64,000 bases of DNA from Aquilaria yunnanensis (taxonomy: Eukaryota > Streptophyta > Magnoliopsida > Malvales > Thymelaeaceae). The stretch lies in NCBI GenBank assembly GCA_039654915.1, contig CM077599.1, forward strand, positions 66,640,501 to 66,704,500, given 5' to 3'. The position numbers and the translations under genes are program-made. The notes under the pieces are model-generated. The model made no database searches. It had not been told where the DNA came from and saw only the letters and a list, made by a program, of their open reading frames with translations. Shown here one piece after another: positions 34,070-45,049 of the stretch. The first letter of the stretch is position 1. Each line of letters opens with the position of its first letter.

Positions 34070-37000
34070 CTAAGTATAGAATTTTCTCAAGGCGTCCAAA
34101 TGCCACATATTTTTTAATTCTATACCTTCGGAATCGCCGAGCTTGTACACCCCTTTTCGTACTTCGGCAAGGATCAAATAGGGGCCTTCCTAGTTCGCGC
34201 GAAATACCTCGTGGGATGGCCTACGAGGTGCAAATTCAGCCTTTCGGAGAACGAGGTCTCCTTTCTTTATTCCTTTTGGCCTGGCACGTAAGTTTATAGC
34301 CGTGGCCACTCTCTGCTGAAAAGCTTTTCTTCTCAGCTCCACTATTTCTCTGTGTTCGCCGACGAGGTCGAGCTTGGTTCTTAGGCCGAGGTCATTTCTA
34401 CTTTCATCAAAAACTTGTACTCGGATTGATGGTTGCACTACCTCGATTGGGATGATGGCCTCTGTACCGAAAACGAGTGAAAAAGGCGTTTCCCCTGTTG
34501 CTCTTCGGGGTGTTGTTCAGTAGCTCCACAGTACACTTTGGAGCTCTCCTGGCCATTTCCCTTTAGCTTCCCCCAGCCTCTTTTTCAGACCATCTTTTAT
34601 GGTCATATTAGATACTTTTACCGGCCCATTGCTTTGGGGGTGAGCTACTGGGGCGAAGTGCATTTTTGTCCCGAGGTCACTGATAAATTACTGGAACCCT
34701 TTTTCTATAAACTGGGATCCATTATCAGCTACTAGTACCCTTGGTATGCCAAATCTGCATACGATGTTCTTCCATACGAACTTCTGTACTTCTTTTGCCG
34801 AGATAGTAGCCAACGGTTCTACCTCGACCCATTTGGAGAAATAGTCTACTGCTACTACGTAGAATTTCACGCCTCCAGGCGCTGTTGGGAGTGGTCCTAT
34901 GATGTCTATGCCCCAGACTGGGAAGGGCCAGGGATAGTCAACTGAAGTCACCATTTCCGAGGGTGTCCTCTGGATATTTGCGTGTTTTTGGCAGTTACCA
35001 CATTTTCAGACGAACTGCCTAGTGTCCTTTCTCAGGGTAGGCCAAAAGTATCCTTGGCGCAGTATTACTGCCGCCAGCGCGTCGGTTCCAATGTGTGAAC
35101 CACAAGCGCCTTCGTGGACTTCTTCGAGGATCATTTCAGTGTCTTTTTCGCCAACGCACCTCTGTAAAGGATTTGCATATCCCTGCCGATATAGTTCTTC
35201 GCCTATTAGGAAGAATGGCCCGGAGCGTCTTCGCACTTTTTCAGCCTCGATGGGGTCTTCGGGGAGCGCGTTGTTCACAAGATACCTCTTTATCAGGTCT
35301 TTCCAGCCTTTTTTCGAAGTTACTATGCTCAGCACTTCAATGCTCGGGTGGCTTAGTACCTCGATGTATGTTTTTGACTTCGACAGGCAGTCTGCTTCGG
35401 CGTTATCCCGTCGAGGTACATTTTCGATCCGTATGGTGTCGAACTCTCGGATGAGCTTTGTTACCAGTTCGTGATATTTTGCCAAGATTGGGTCCTTCGC
35501 CCCATAGTCTCCTGCCGTTTGCCGAACTACTAGCTGGGAATCGTTGTGGGCTTTTAGATTTCACACGCCAATTCTTTTGGCTAGGCGCAATCCTGCTATG
35601 AGGGCTTCATACTCAGCCACATTGTTGGTGACGTTAAAGTTGAACTTAATAGCCTTCATTACTTCAAGGCCTTCGGGACCTCTGATAATTACCCCAGCCC
35701 CCTGGTGTTCGGACCCCGAGGCTCCGTCGATGTACAAAGTCCACTCTGGCTCGCCTTCGCTTGGATCTAGATGGCTATCTTCGGTGGTGGGTACTTCGGC
35801 AATGAAGTCTGCCAGAGCTTGAGCTTTTATGGCTCTTCGAGGTTCATAAGTGATGTCGTGTTCGCCAAGCTCTATGCACCATTTGGAAAGCCTTCCCGAA
35901 TGATCAACTTTTCTCATGACATCGCGCAGAGGTAGACTGCTTCGGACGATGATAGGGTGAGCCTAAAAATATGGTCGTAGCCTTCTTCCTGCTAGCACCA
36001 AGGCGTATATAGCTTTTTGCAATAGAGGGTACCTGACTTTGGTGCCATGCAGGGACTTGCTTACGTAGTAGACTGGCCATTGCTTCACCCCCTCTTCTTT
36101 CACAAGGACTGAGCTTACGGCTTTTTCTGTGACGGCGAGGTATAACACGAGGGGCTCTCCCTCGCGAGGTTGCCGCAAAGTGGGCAGACCGGCTAAGTAG
36201 ATTTTGAGTTCCTCCCAGGCCTTTTGGCAGTCTTCACCCCAAGGATGGTCATTACTCCCGAGGTTGTCCTCCTTTTTTGCTGCCTTAGTGAGGACTTTGA
36301 AGAATGGTCGACACCGGTCTCCATATCTGGAAATAAACTTGCTGAGGGAGGTTATCCTTCCGGTGAGCCTCTGCACATCTTTTACTGTGGCAGGAGTTCG
36401 GAACTCGAGTAGAGCCTTAATTTTTTCTGGGTTGGCATCAATGCCTCTTTCTGATACCATGTACCCAAGGAACTTTCCCGAGGTCACTCCGAAGATGCAC
36501 TTTTCGGGATTAAGGCGGATCCCAAAGGTTCTAAGCCGGTGGAAAGTTTCCTTTAGATCTGCGACGTGGCCGCCAGGTAGTTTGCTTTTGACTATCATGT
36601 CGTCCACATATACTTCCATGTTTCTCCCTATTTGGTCGTTGAAGACCTTGCTCATCAACCTCTGGTAGGTGGCTCCTGCGTTTTTGAGCCCGAAGGGCAT
36701 CCTGATGTAGCAGTATGTTCCTCCTTCGGTGATGAATGCGGTTTTTTCTTCATCTTCAGGGTCCATCCTAATTTGATGATACCCACTGAAAGCGTCTAAG
36801 AAAGTTAGGAGCCCGTATTCGGCAGTTGAGTCTACCAATTGGTCTATCGGTGGGAGAGGGTATGAATCTTTCGGGCAAGCATCGTTCAAGTTTCTGAAGT
36901 CGATGCACATCCGAAGTTTGCCGCTTCCTTCTTTTGTGGCCACTACCACGTTGCTTAACCATTTAGGGTACTTGACCTCCCTGATGACATCGGCTTCTAA

Positions 37001-37250
37001 CAGTCATTGGACTTCGGTTTTGACAAAGTTACTTTTATGAACTGAGATGCCTCGCTTCTTTTGCCGGACAGGCTTTGCTTCCGGACTTACTTTGAGGTTA
37101 TGTCGAATTATGTCAGGGTTTACCCCTGGCATGTCTTTCGGCGAGAAGGCAAACAGATCTTTACTTGTCAGTAGAAAGGATACAAGTTTTTCCTTGTCAC
37201 CTTCGGCCAAGTTTTTCCCTATTCGGGTATTTTTGGCCTGGGAAAAGTTC
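34070..37250 (-). pseudogene. Tat pol: RT, RNase H, second (archaeal-type) RNase H, integrase; broken
   Basis: One minus-strand frame runs from about 37210 to the stop at 34070. RT has R-M-C-I-D-F-R-N-L-N and the catalytic Y-V-D-D-M-I-V-K-S (about 36610-36580). RNase H follows to about 35965. The second RNase H, typical of Tat, has W-T-L-Y-I-D-G-A-S-G and N-V-A-E-Y-E-A-L (about 35745-35590). Integrase has H-E-G-A-C-G-S-H plus C-G-N-C and catalytic Asp in W-G-I-D-I-I-G and V-A-D-N-G-S-Q-F; the expected Glu is Lys (34616-34618). Stops lie at 37004, 35963, 35561, 35006, 34688, 34517 and 34190. A one-base shift separates it from protease. Confidence 0.9.
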
Positions 37251-38039
37251 TACTTCTTCCATTTCCGCCTTCGCGGAATTTTTCGCCTCGCCCTTTTTTG
37301 GTGCTTTTGCTTCCACAGCTTGTGCGAAATTGTTTGCTGGAGCCTTTCGTGTTTTGACGAACACCTTCCTTACTTCGCCTTGATCTATGAAGATTTCCGC
37401 ATCTCCATCCTTGGCGGTGAAAGTGACGGTTAAGTACTTGACATCAGGGCGAATGTGCAGGTTTCCCTGTGTCTGTCTTCCAAGGATGGCGTTGTACGAT
37501 GAAGGGACATCCATAACGATGAACCTTGCCATTGTGGAGGCGTACAACTCTGCTGTCCCAATCACCGAAGTCCCTTTCAGCATCAAAGGGAGATCGATCC
37601 ATCCGAGGACGGGCAGTTCGGACGGACCTACCCCAAAGGTAGGCGAGGTGACGGGCTTGAGGTCACTACTAGATACACCCATCCTCGGCAGCAAGTGTGA
37701 AAACAGGACGTCGGCATTTGATCCGTCGTCAAGCAGCACTCTCTTGACGTCCCAGTTTCCTATTCTTGCCATGATCAATAATGGGTCGTCATGGGGAAAA
37801 ATGACGGTGGAACCATCCTTTCGGGCCAGCTTTTTTGCTGGACTTTGGTACTCCATGACTGCTATTTCTCTGGCCTTCCTCTTTCTTTCCGAGGATGGCA
37901 GTCCCGTCGTAATTGTTTGTATGATTCCAGCTGGAGGTGGGGGGCGCCTTTTCGGACTTTGGTTTCTCCGCCTGTCGGAGTCGTAGTCCTCATCTTCTGC
38001 CTTTCCTTCCTCCTCTTTTCTCCCTTTCGGGGAAGGCAT
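37197..38039 (-). pseudogene. Tat protease region
   Basis: A 280-codon open segment in the same frame as the end of gag. A basic linker is followed by the protease motif V-L-L-D-D-G-S-N-A-D (about 37740-37711), where Tat proteases have D-x-G-S instead of D-T/S-G. The downstream partner segment reads Y-N-A-I-L-G-R. It ends by a frameshift near 37240, probably in the run of A's there, before RT in another frame. Confidence 0.8.
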
Positions 38040-39367
38040 GCGCAGATAATGCCGAAGTTGGCCCTGTTTTATCAGTGACTCTATGTACTTTCTTAATTGG
38101 AAGCAGTCTTCGGTGTCGTGGCCGTGGTCGCGATGAAACTAGCAGAACTTCTTCATATTCTTTCTGTTGTCGGCGGTCATGGCCCGTGGCCGCTGAACCT
38201 GAGTTCCCTGCCTTTCCATTGTCATGAGGATGTTGGTCTTTGTGGTGTTCAGGGGTGTGAAAATGGGGAGTTTCCTTCCTCGCGTTCTCCGAGGTCGGCC
38301 TGCCTGTTTGGTGGGATACCGGGTTTGCTGGCTAGACCCTTCGGCCCGGGTGTGATCGGACTTTGGTTTGCCCATTCTCAGTTCTTCGGCTGTCATGTGC
38401 TGTTTGGCCTTTCGGTAAAATTCGCCCAGCTTGTCCGAGGGGTCCTTGGAGAATTCATAAAACAGCTGCGAGTCCCTCCGAAGGCCCGTGTCATCACGAG
38501 AATGCGTACTTCGGGCCGAAAGTCTGGGACACTCAAGGCCTCTCTGTTAAATCTCTCGACATAGTCGCAGATGGTCTCTCCAATTCTTTGCGCTATGTCG
38601 AACATCTGAACCGGCATCTTCGCCATTGGCCGACTTCCGATAAACTGCTGCGTGAAGGTTGTGGATAACTCCTAGAACTCCGTGATGGTTCCTAGGGCCA
38701 ATGAATTATACCAGGCTGTTGCTGGCCCAGTGAGAGTGACCTCGAAACATTTGCACAAGGTAGCGTCGTCGGCACCGTGCATCATCATGCTGCGTCTGTA
38801 CTTGGTCAGATGGGCCTGTGGATCAGTACGGCCATCATAAGTTTCCAGCCGAGGTATTCTGAAATCACCTAGCATGGCTGCCTCAACCACATCTTGGGTG
38901 AATGGGGACTCATACCCACAAAAGGTTCCAGACAGCCTAGCCCAGACGGGTTTGCAGGCCACCTGTTTCTCCACTCTGTCCAACCTCGCCAATATCTTCT
39001 CCATAAGGATCGTGGCGCTAGGTTCTTCTTCTGGGAGGGGAGATTGTCGGTGCCTCTTCGGAGAGTGAGTTCGGCGCTGAGGGGATGGGGACCTCGCCTC
39101 AGGTGATTGGCTCCTTCTGCGTGTGATTTTGGGTCGTCTTGACCTCGCTTGTCCCGCGAGCCGTGCCCCGAGGGGCATGTTTTCCATTGAAAACTCCTTT
39201 CGTGGGTCTCCGCATCCCGAACTACGATGGGTTGGTTTGGGACTTTTTTCCCAAGGGTGTGCTGGCGAAGGAGGCCTTTGGGCTTGAGCTTGTTGCGGCC
39301 ACCTTCGGTCTATCTGTTGAGTCATTTCAGCCACAACAAAACGTTGAAAGTCGCGCAGAAAGCTCAT
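38040..39367 (-). pseudogene. Tat gag, broken
   Basis: The likely start is the ATG at 39367 (M-S-F-L-R-D-F-Q). A basic, Ser/Pro-rich segment (about 39180-39030) is followed by the Gag domain with F-R-I-P-R-L-E-T-Y-D-G-R-T-D-P-Q-A-H-L (about 38850-38795). A TAG at 38672 interrupts it where Gln is usual, a one-base shift occurs near 38485, and a further TAG lies at about 38136 within the terminal C-x-F-H-R-D-H-G-H-D-T-E-D-C zinc-like motif. The frame then runs into protease. The open frame extends upstream into the 5' LTR, but that part is probably untranslated leader. Confidence 0.8.
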
Positions 39368-39516
39368 GGTTATGACCAGAGGACGCTCTTCCTCAGGCGT
39401 GGAAGTCCCTGGGAGGGTTTGCTCATTGGCCGGTTGGACTTCAAGCGCGGACGGGGACCTCGGGAGTCCCTTGTCCTTAGAACGCCGAGTCTCAACGACA
39501 GCGACCCGATGATGGG

Positions 39517-39534
39517 TTCCCACAGACGGCGCCA
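39517..39534 (-). promoter_or_regulatory. Primer-binding site of the Tat element, tRNA-Asp-like
   Basis: The minus strand reads TGGCGCCGTCTGTGGGAA two bases after the 5' LTR. The first eight bases fit the 3' end of plant tRNA-Asp; the tRNA assignment is from memory of the lineage. Confidence 0.75.
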
Positions 39535-39536
39535 AA

Positions 39537-40383
39537 TGATGTCCTGGGCCATCTTCACTGGAAGGCATGGTGACTTCCGGGAGGACTTCCTGTGAGGGAG
39601 AGCGTCTGGAGTTGAGGTTTCCCAGGGGAATATGCCTGAAAAGCTCAGAGAAGAGGGTTAGGAGGTCCCCGGGGTGCTTTTCCGGGGATGAGCCTCCGAC
39701 GCCCAAGTCAGTTTCCTGATAAGGTAAGAGGGAAGCACTAGAGTTTTTAGTGGGCTGCCTGTATTTTCTCGAGGAGGAGGAGTCGAACCGTTTGCCAGGG
39801 TCTGTTCCCTGGTATTTATAGAGAAGCCCAGCCCGTTCAGATGACGACACGTGTTCGGTCGGATGTTCTCTAAGTTTCTGGGCGTAGGGGGCGAGTAGCC
39901 GGTGACAGGCTCCTTGAGTCTTGAACCGAGACAGGTCGTGACAAGACCTGGACGGCGTCGGCGTGTCAAATCACCGTTTGAGGTGACATGTAGCGTCTGT
40001 GGGCGGCATGTCAGAGGCTCCTTAAATGCTCATGCCGTACTTCCGAGGTCCTCTGGGCGAGGTCGTTCTTTGACACGGTCGCGCTTATTCGGGAGTTATA
40101 CTCGTGCTTTTGGGGGGTTCCCTTGTTCTGAGGTTCCACCTTCGGGGAGATTCCCTTCTGATAGCTAATTCTCTACGTCCGAAGGCAATTCGTTCGGTCC
40201 CCTGAAGGAGCCGGCACCATCTTTGCGATCCCTGGCGTTCTTGCCGAAGTTCCAAGTTCGGGGTGCTTGGCTTTGTTCCTTCCGAGGTCAGTGATGGTGT
40301 CTCTTTCGGGTGACGCCAGGCTTCCTGATCATACTTTCGGCAAGAAGTACGCACTGGGAGAGGAGATAGTCCTTCGGCTATCA
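39537..40383 (-). repeat. 5' LTR of the Tat element
   Basis: 847 bp with one single-base indel and about 32 substitutions against 21039-21886, mostly transitions. TATA box (minus) at about 39820-39811. Confidence 0.9.
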
Positions 40384-41981
40384 ATCTAGTAGCAGATGCC
40401 TTGAGCAGGAAGTACATATGACTTCTGAAAGGAGGATCCATAGCTGATCATGATGAGTAGAATAGTCTGCTATGCCTATGGCATAAATGGCATAAGTTGG
40501 AGGAAGCCTAAGTTTACACACTGACAATTCAATCTGGATAGATATAAGAAGCCAAAAAGGCACAGAGGACAGATCCTGATCTGAAAAATATTTCAGGAGA
40601 GGGAAAAGGTTCCTTATATCAATCCTTTGCCTATAAGCAAGGTTACTGTACTTCAAGGATCGAATCTATGTGCCTAAAGAACCAAAGTTCAAGGATGAAA
40701 TACTTGAAGAAGTTCACACAATTAAGTTGAACACACATCTAGGAAGTGAGAAAATGTATAAAGACTTGAAGACTGGTGGCCAAACATGAGGAGAGACATA
40801 GTTACTTATGTCTCCAAATGTGCCACGTGCCAGAGGGTAAAGGTAGAGCACTAGAAGCCAGCTGGTACCCTACAGATTTTACCTATACCAGTGAGGAAAT
40901 AGGGCAACATAACCATGGACTTCTTGACTGGCTTTCCTATGACCAAATTAAGGCATGATACAATCTAGGTCATTGTGGATAGGCTAACCAAATGTGCATA
41001 CTTCTTACCTATGAAACTCACAGACTCCTTGGAGAAATTAGCTTAGATGTATGTCCAGGAGATAGTGAGACTACATGGAGTGCCAGACTCTATTGTATCT
41101 GATAAAGATCCAAGATTTACAGCTCAGTTTTGGATTGCTTTAAATAAAGCACTAGGAACCAAAATCCATCTAAGTACTGCTTATCATCCTCAGACAGATG
41201 GGCAATTTGAAAGAGTGATATAGATACTAAAAAACATGCTCAGGAGCTGTGTGTTGGATTCCAAAGGTGAGTGGGACCAACACTTACATTGGTGGAATTC
41301 TCATATAACAATAGTTACCAAAGTACTATTGGCATGGCACCTTATGAAGCATTATATGGAAAAAGATGCATGACACCCCACTATTGGGTGAAAGGCTCAG
41401 ACAGGCTAGAGTTGGGTCCCGAAATTATTGAAGAGACTACTGCCAAAATCAAGAAAATTCAAGAGAGATTAAAGGCAGCCAATGAAAGGACCACAACCTA
41501 TGTGAACAAAAGAATGAAAGACTTAGAATTTGAGTTGGTGACAATGTTTGGCTGAAAGTTACATTAACCAAAGGCACTGTCAGATTTGGTAGAAAAACCA
41601 AGTTAGCTCCAAGATATAGAGGTCCTTATGAGATCTTGGACAGAGTTGACAAGGTAGCATACAAGTTAGCTCTACCGCAAACATGTCAAGTGTTCATAAT
41701 ATTTTTCACATCAACATGCTGAAGAAGTGTCTATTGGACACAAAGCATGCTATTATAGTGGAAGATATACAGTTAGAACCTAACTTGACATATGAAGAAA
41801 AACCTATAGTTATCTTAGCTAGGGATACTAGAAGGTTAAGAAACAAGCTCATTCCCATGGTTAAAGTTCAATGGTCACACCACTCTGAAAGAGAAGCAAC
41901 ATGTGAAATTGAAAGAGACCTTATGGAAAGATATCTTAAAAAACCCAAAGCTAAAGGCTATTTTGGATGAGCAAAATTTTT
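40384..41981 (+). pseudogene. End of RNase H, integrase and chromodomain-like tail of the outer Gypsy element
   Basis: After the atcta duplication the RNase H frame resumes (L-V-A-D-A-L-S-R). The integrase zinc domain lies at about 40690-40840 (H-x-x-x-L-N-T-H, then C-A-T-C-Q). The catalytic core follows with V-S-D-K-D-P-R-F near 41097 and A-Y-H-P-Q-T-D-G near 41180. The C-terminal integrase segment spans 41271-41600. A separate frame at 41683-41970 carries H-N-I-F-H-I-N-M-L-K-K and a tail like the divergent chromodomain of chromoviruses, which in the family guides integration. Several stops and at least two frameshifts make it inactive. Confidence 0.8.
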
Positions 41982-41994
41982 AAGGGGGGGAGGA
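41982..41994 (+). promoter_or_regulatory. Polypurine tract of the outer Gypsy element
   Basis: aaggggggg followed by agga, directly before the 3' LTR. Confirms plus orientation. Confidence 0.8.
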
Positions 41995-41995
41995 T

Positions 41996-44448
41996 TGTTA
42001 CCACCTCATAAAAATAGGAGAATTACATATGTGGCATAGTGGCTAAAAACTATTATATTGTGTAATTCTCTTCATAGTGATAGAAGTGTGAGGGTAAAAG
42101 GTATAATGAACACCTCCTTAAAATTTTTCCAAGTTAGTAACTTGGCCCCCAAGAAACGTCTTAAGGAATGCTTGTTTGTCAAGCAACCTATGGACTTTTT
42201 TGTAAGATTTTGAAAATTCGGGTACTCAATTGTAAAACATTCACAAAAGAGATTTGGAGAGTTTTGGGAAGGATATGAATGGTATGAAAGGGCTATTGGA
42301 GGACCAAATTGCTTATAGAAGACAAGTATAGACAAAGGAAAACAAAAAAAGACTTTAAGGACTTAAGCGTCCTATTGTTTGCCTTTGGTTGTCCATTCTT
42401 ATGACTTAAGTCAAATGGAAGTTTTGTGGAGTCATCCCACATATAGAGGAGCTACTATGACATGGGATAAGGAAGTCAAATGTTGGCCAATAGATTAAGG
42501 TAAAGAAACCATGGTCTTGTAGCAAGGAAAATGACATAAAGCTTGGTTAAGCTTGTTAAGTATGTTTAGTGCACTTAAGATAATATAAGTATCCATTCTT
42601 GTCCTTATTTTCCAAATTTATTCCTCTACCAGCAAAAAGGAAGCCAGCCCTCTCCTCTACACTTCCTCCATAGCCACCATACCTTCAAACTCAAAACTAC
42701 TTGCAATTAAAGTCAATGAAGCACAATTGGAAGCTATTTGGTGCTATTGCTTGAGTGCACTTAGGATCAAACTCCAATTTCAGCATACCCATCAAGGTAA
42801 GGGTTCTCTTGCTCTCATGGGTTCTTTTCTGTATTTTCAAGCAACCATGGAGCTAGGGCTAAGTTTGGAAGAGAGTTATGAGCTTGATGAACCAAGCTTA
42901 GTGAGGGGAATGCACTTATTGAAGGTTTTGCCACCTAGTGTAATGTGCACAGTAATGGCAATGAATTACTAACTAGTGTTAAAATCCCCCTAAGACCAAG
43001 CATTAGCTTGAGGAGGGCTGCCAAAGTGATTTAGTTATATTTATTATGTGTTTTATGAACTAACATATGGTGTATGTTGCTGCCACATTTCATGTGTTTG
43101 TTGGTTGTGAATGGCTGCTGCATTTGGTTGCTATATCTTGTATATATACATTGTGGTTTTGTGTTTTAGTGTCTTTGGATGCAGGTTTTAATGATGGTCA
43201 CATTACCTATTGAATCCAAGTGCTACCCTTACTAAGTTTCTCAATGAAACTTACTCCCTTCAATTCTGTCATTTCAGGTCCAGCAGAAATATCAACTTCA
43301 AAGTAACCTTTTTGGTTTGAGTTTTACCCTAAATTTTTAGGTACTTACGCTTTCATATGTCTAGTTGTTATCTTGAAATTTTGGTGATTTTAGGAGCACA
43401 TTTGGTATTTTTAGTGATGGTACTTATTGTGTTATGCAGCAGTTGTGCAGCATCCTATTCTGGAGTCCATTGTGTTTCAGGCACTCCTGTAACCTAGGCT
43501 GCATATTTAGCTAAGGTAAGACCATTTTGTAGTGCATGTATGCATGTACATGTAGTGTATGTAAAATAAGACAAGTATGTGAATATTTGAGTAATGTTTT
43601 GGCTATGTAAATGATGTGGTGTAAAGCTGTCTAAGTGTGAATGATGGGCTGCTTACTTGTAAATTATGTTTTAGCCACATATGGTTGTTAAATTAAAGGG
43701 AATGTATTTCCTATGTGTAATGGACATATATGGGGTAGCTTTGGAGGGCTTTCCTCTTGTGAATGAAATGTTTGCACCCTTATGAAATTTTGTATGGGCG
43801 AAATGGTTATAAAGTGACCAGAATTTTGACTCTGCACTTAAAGTTCTATATCTCCTTATGTAGAAGGAATCTTGGTATGAAATTTTGACCACATCTAGAG
43901 AGCATTTAGAGGTTAAACTGGGATTTAGAATTTCTGAATTTGGAGACTTGTAGCCAAAGATATGATTTTACAAAGTTGGCTAAGTTACTGTTTATTTGGT
44001 TAGAATTTTGTAACCAACTTCAAAAATCCATAACTTGGTCCATAGGTGGGCTATTTATGTAAAACAAAATTCCTTGGTTTGCTCTAAGTCTCTGATTGAT
44101 AATGGAGCAAAGAAAACATAGGAGTACATAGCTAGAATGATATAGTTTAATGGTGGAAGTTACAGGTGTAATGGCTGGTCACTAGAACTTAACAAGATTG
44201 CCTAATGTGTGGTAGCCAAAATTAAGACTTATGCTAGTGTTTTCCTTCTTTGCTGCCATGGTGTGCATGAAATGTGAATATGTGTGTGATGGTTGGACCA
44301 ACATGCATGTGTTTACATAGTGCCCAAGATGACCACTTGGATATGCACACTAAGGGTAGTGTTCTGACAACCTACAGGACACACCAATCCTGGGAGTTTA
44401 AATGCACAGTTTTGACACCATAATTGGACTACTCTAGAGTGCGTAATA
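41996..44448 (+). repeat. 3' LTR of the outer Gypsy element
   Basis: 2453 bp, starts TGTTACCACC and ends GTAATA, where the 5' LTR has GTAACA (one C-to-T change in the terminal CA). Followed by the tccct duplication. Confidence 0.9.
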
Positions 44449-44932
44449 TCCCTTACAAGAGTACATAAGTAGGTTGGTGATATCCTTGGAATCCATGCAT
44501 CCTGTCACACTTTAATTGTGGAACCATATTCTATTGAATATGATCATATAACTGGGCTCTATCTCGCAAGAGACTTCTTCAAATAGTAGTTGCATTCCCA
44601 TTAGCTCAAATTGACCAAACTGAATGAACATTATCATATTTGGCCATAAGGACCTAATAGACCAATGATTCACTAAACTCTATAAAAATTTGCCAAAAGG
44701 TTTTGGAAAAAAGAATTTGATTAAAGAGCCTAAGATCTTTGATCCCAAGTCTTTCAAGACCTTTTAGGAAGGTGTAGCAGACCTTGATGTCATAGATGAA
44801 GACCATGCCTGTCATAGGCTCCCGACCATCAACACCAAATAAATGCTTTGAGAGATCATCAAACATGGCTATGGACCCTTTCAAACCTAATGTTGAAACA
44901 ATCAAAAGGGTGAGTATAAATTCTATCAACAA
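44449..44932 (-). pseudogene. LINE reverse transcriptase C-terminal relic, upstream half of the split LINE
   Basis: The minus-strand frame at 44932-44654 ends with L-G-I-K-D-L-R-L-F-N-Q and onward, matching the conserved G-G-L-G-I-K-D-L-x-x-F-N-x-A-L-L-A-K segment after the RT domain of plant LINEs. Farther along, at about 44515-44470, comes K-V-(stop)-Q-D-A-W-I-P-R, the usual V-W-x-D-x-W-I-P motif with Trp changed to TGA. The frame then runs through tccct into 12021 and lower. The upstream RT core is missing. Confidence 0.55.
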
Positions 44933-45049
44933 ATAATAAAAAGTAAATGAATAAATAATGAATAACCAAATAGGAACATTAGATAGTCAAAATAAAGATT
45001 TTTTTCAAGATTTGTATGACTAGAATTTTCAATCTCTAAAAAATAAAAT

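Larger units (their letters stand above)
21039..40383 (-). mobile_element. Tat-lineage Ty3/Gypsy retrotransposon carrying an antisense gene, interrupted by a Copia element
   Basis: LTRs 21039-21886 (3') and 39537-40383 (5') begin TGATGTCC and end CTATCA in the plus sense; atcta duplications flank them (21034-21038, 40384-40388). On the minus strand follow a primer site (39534-39517), gag, protease, RT, RNase H, a second archaeal-type RNase H, integrase, then the oppositely oriented gene 31293-33626 and a polypurine tract (about 21898-21887). The second RNase H and the antisense gene between integrase and the 3' LTR identify the Tat lineage. Without the Copia element it is about 10.5 kb. LTRs differ at about 32 of 848 positions by eye. 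Confidence 0.9.
12022..44448 (+). mobile_element. Outer Ty3/Gypsy retrotransposon, chromovirus-like, split by nested insertions
   Basis: The LTRs 12022-14461 and 41996-44448 begin TGTTACC and end GTAACA/GTAATA, and the 5-bp duplication tccct flanks the whole (12017-12021, 44449-44453). Between them, on the plus strand, lie a primer site (14467), gag, protease, RT, RNase H, integrase and a C-terminal chromodomain-like tail, then a polypurine tract (41982). The order protease-RT-RNase H-integrase defines Ty3/Gypsy. LTRs of about 2.4 kb, a tRNA-iMet primer site and the tail after integrase suggest the Tekay/Del side of chromoviruses. The interior is interrupted at 17894/20996 by a solo LTR and at 21038/40384 by a Tat element. 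Without the insertions the element is about 10 kb. All frames are broken. Confidence 0.9.
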
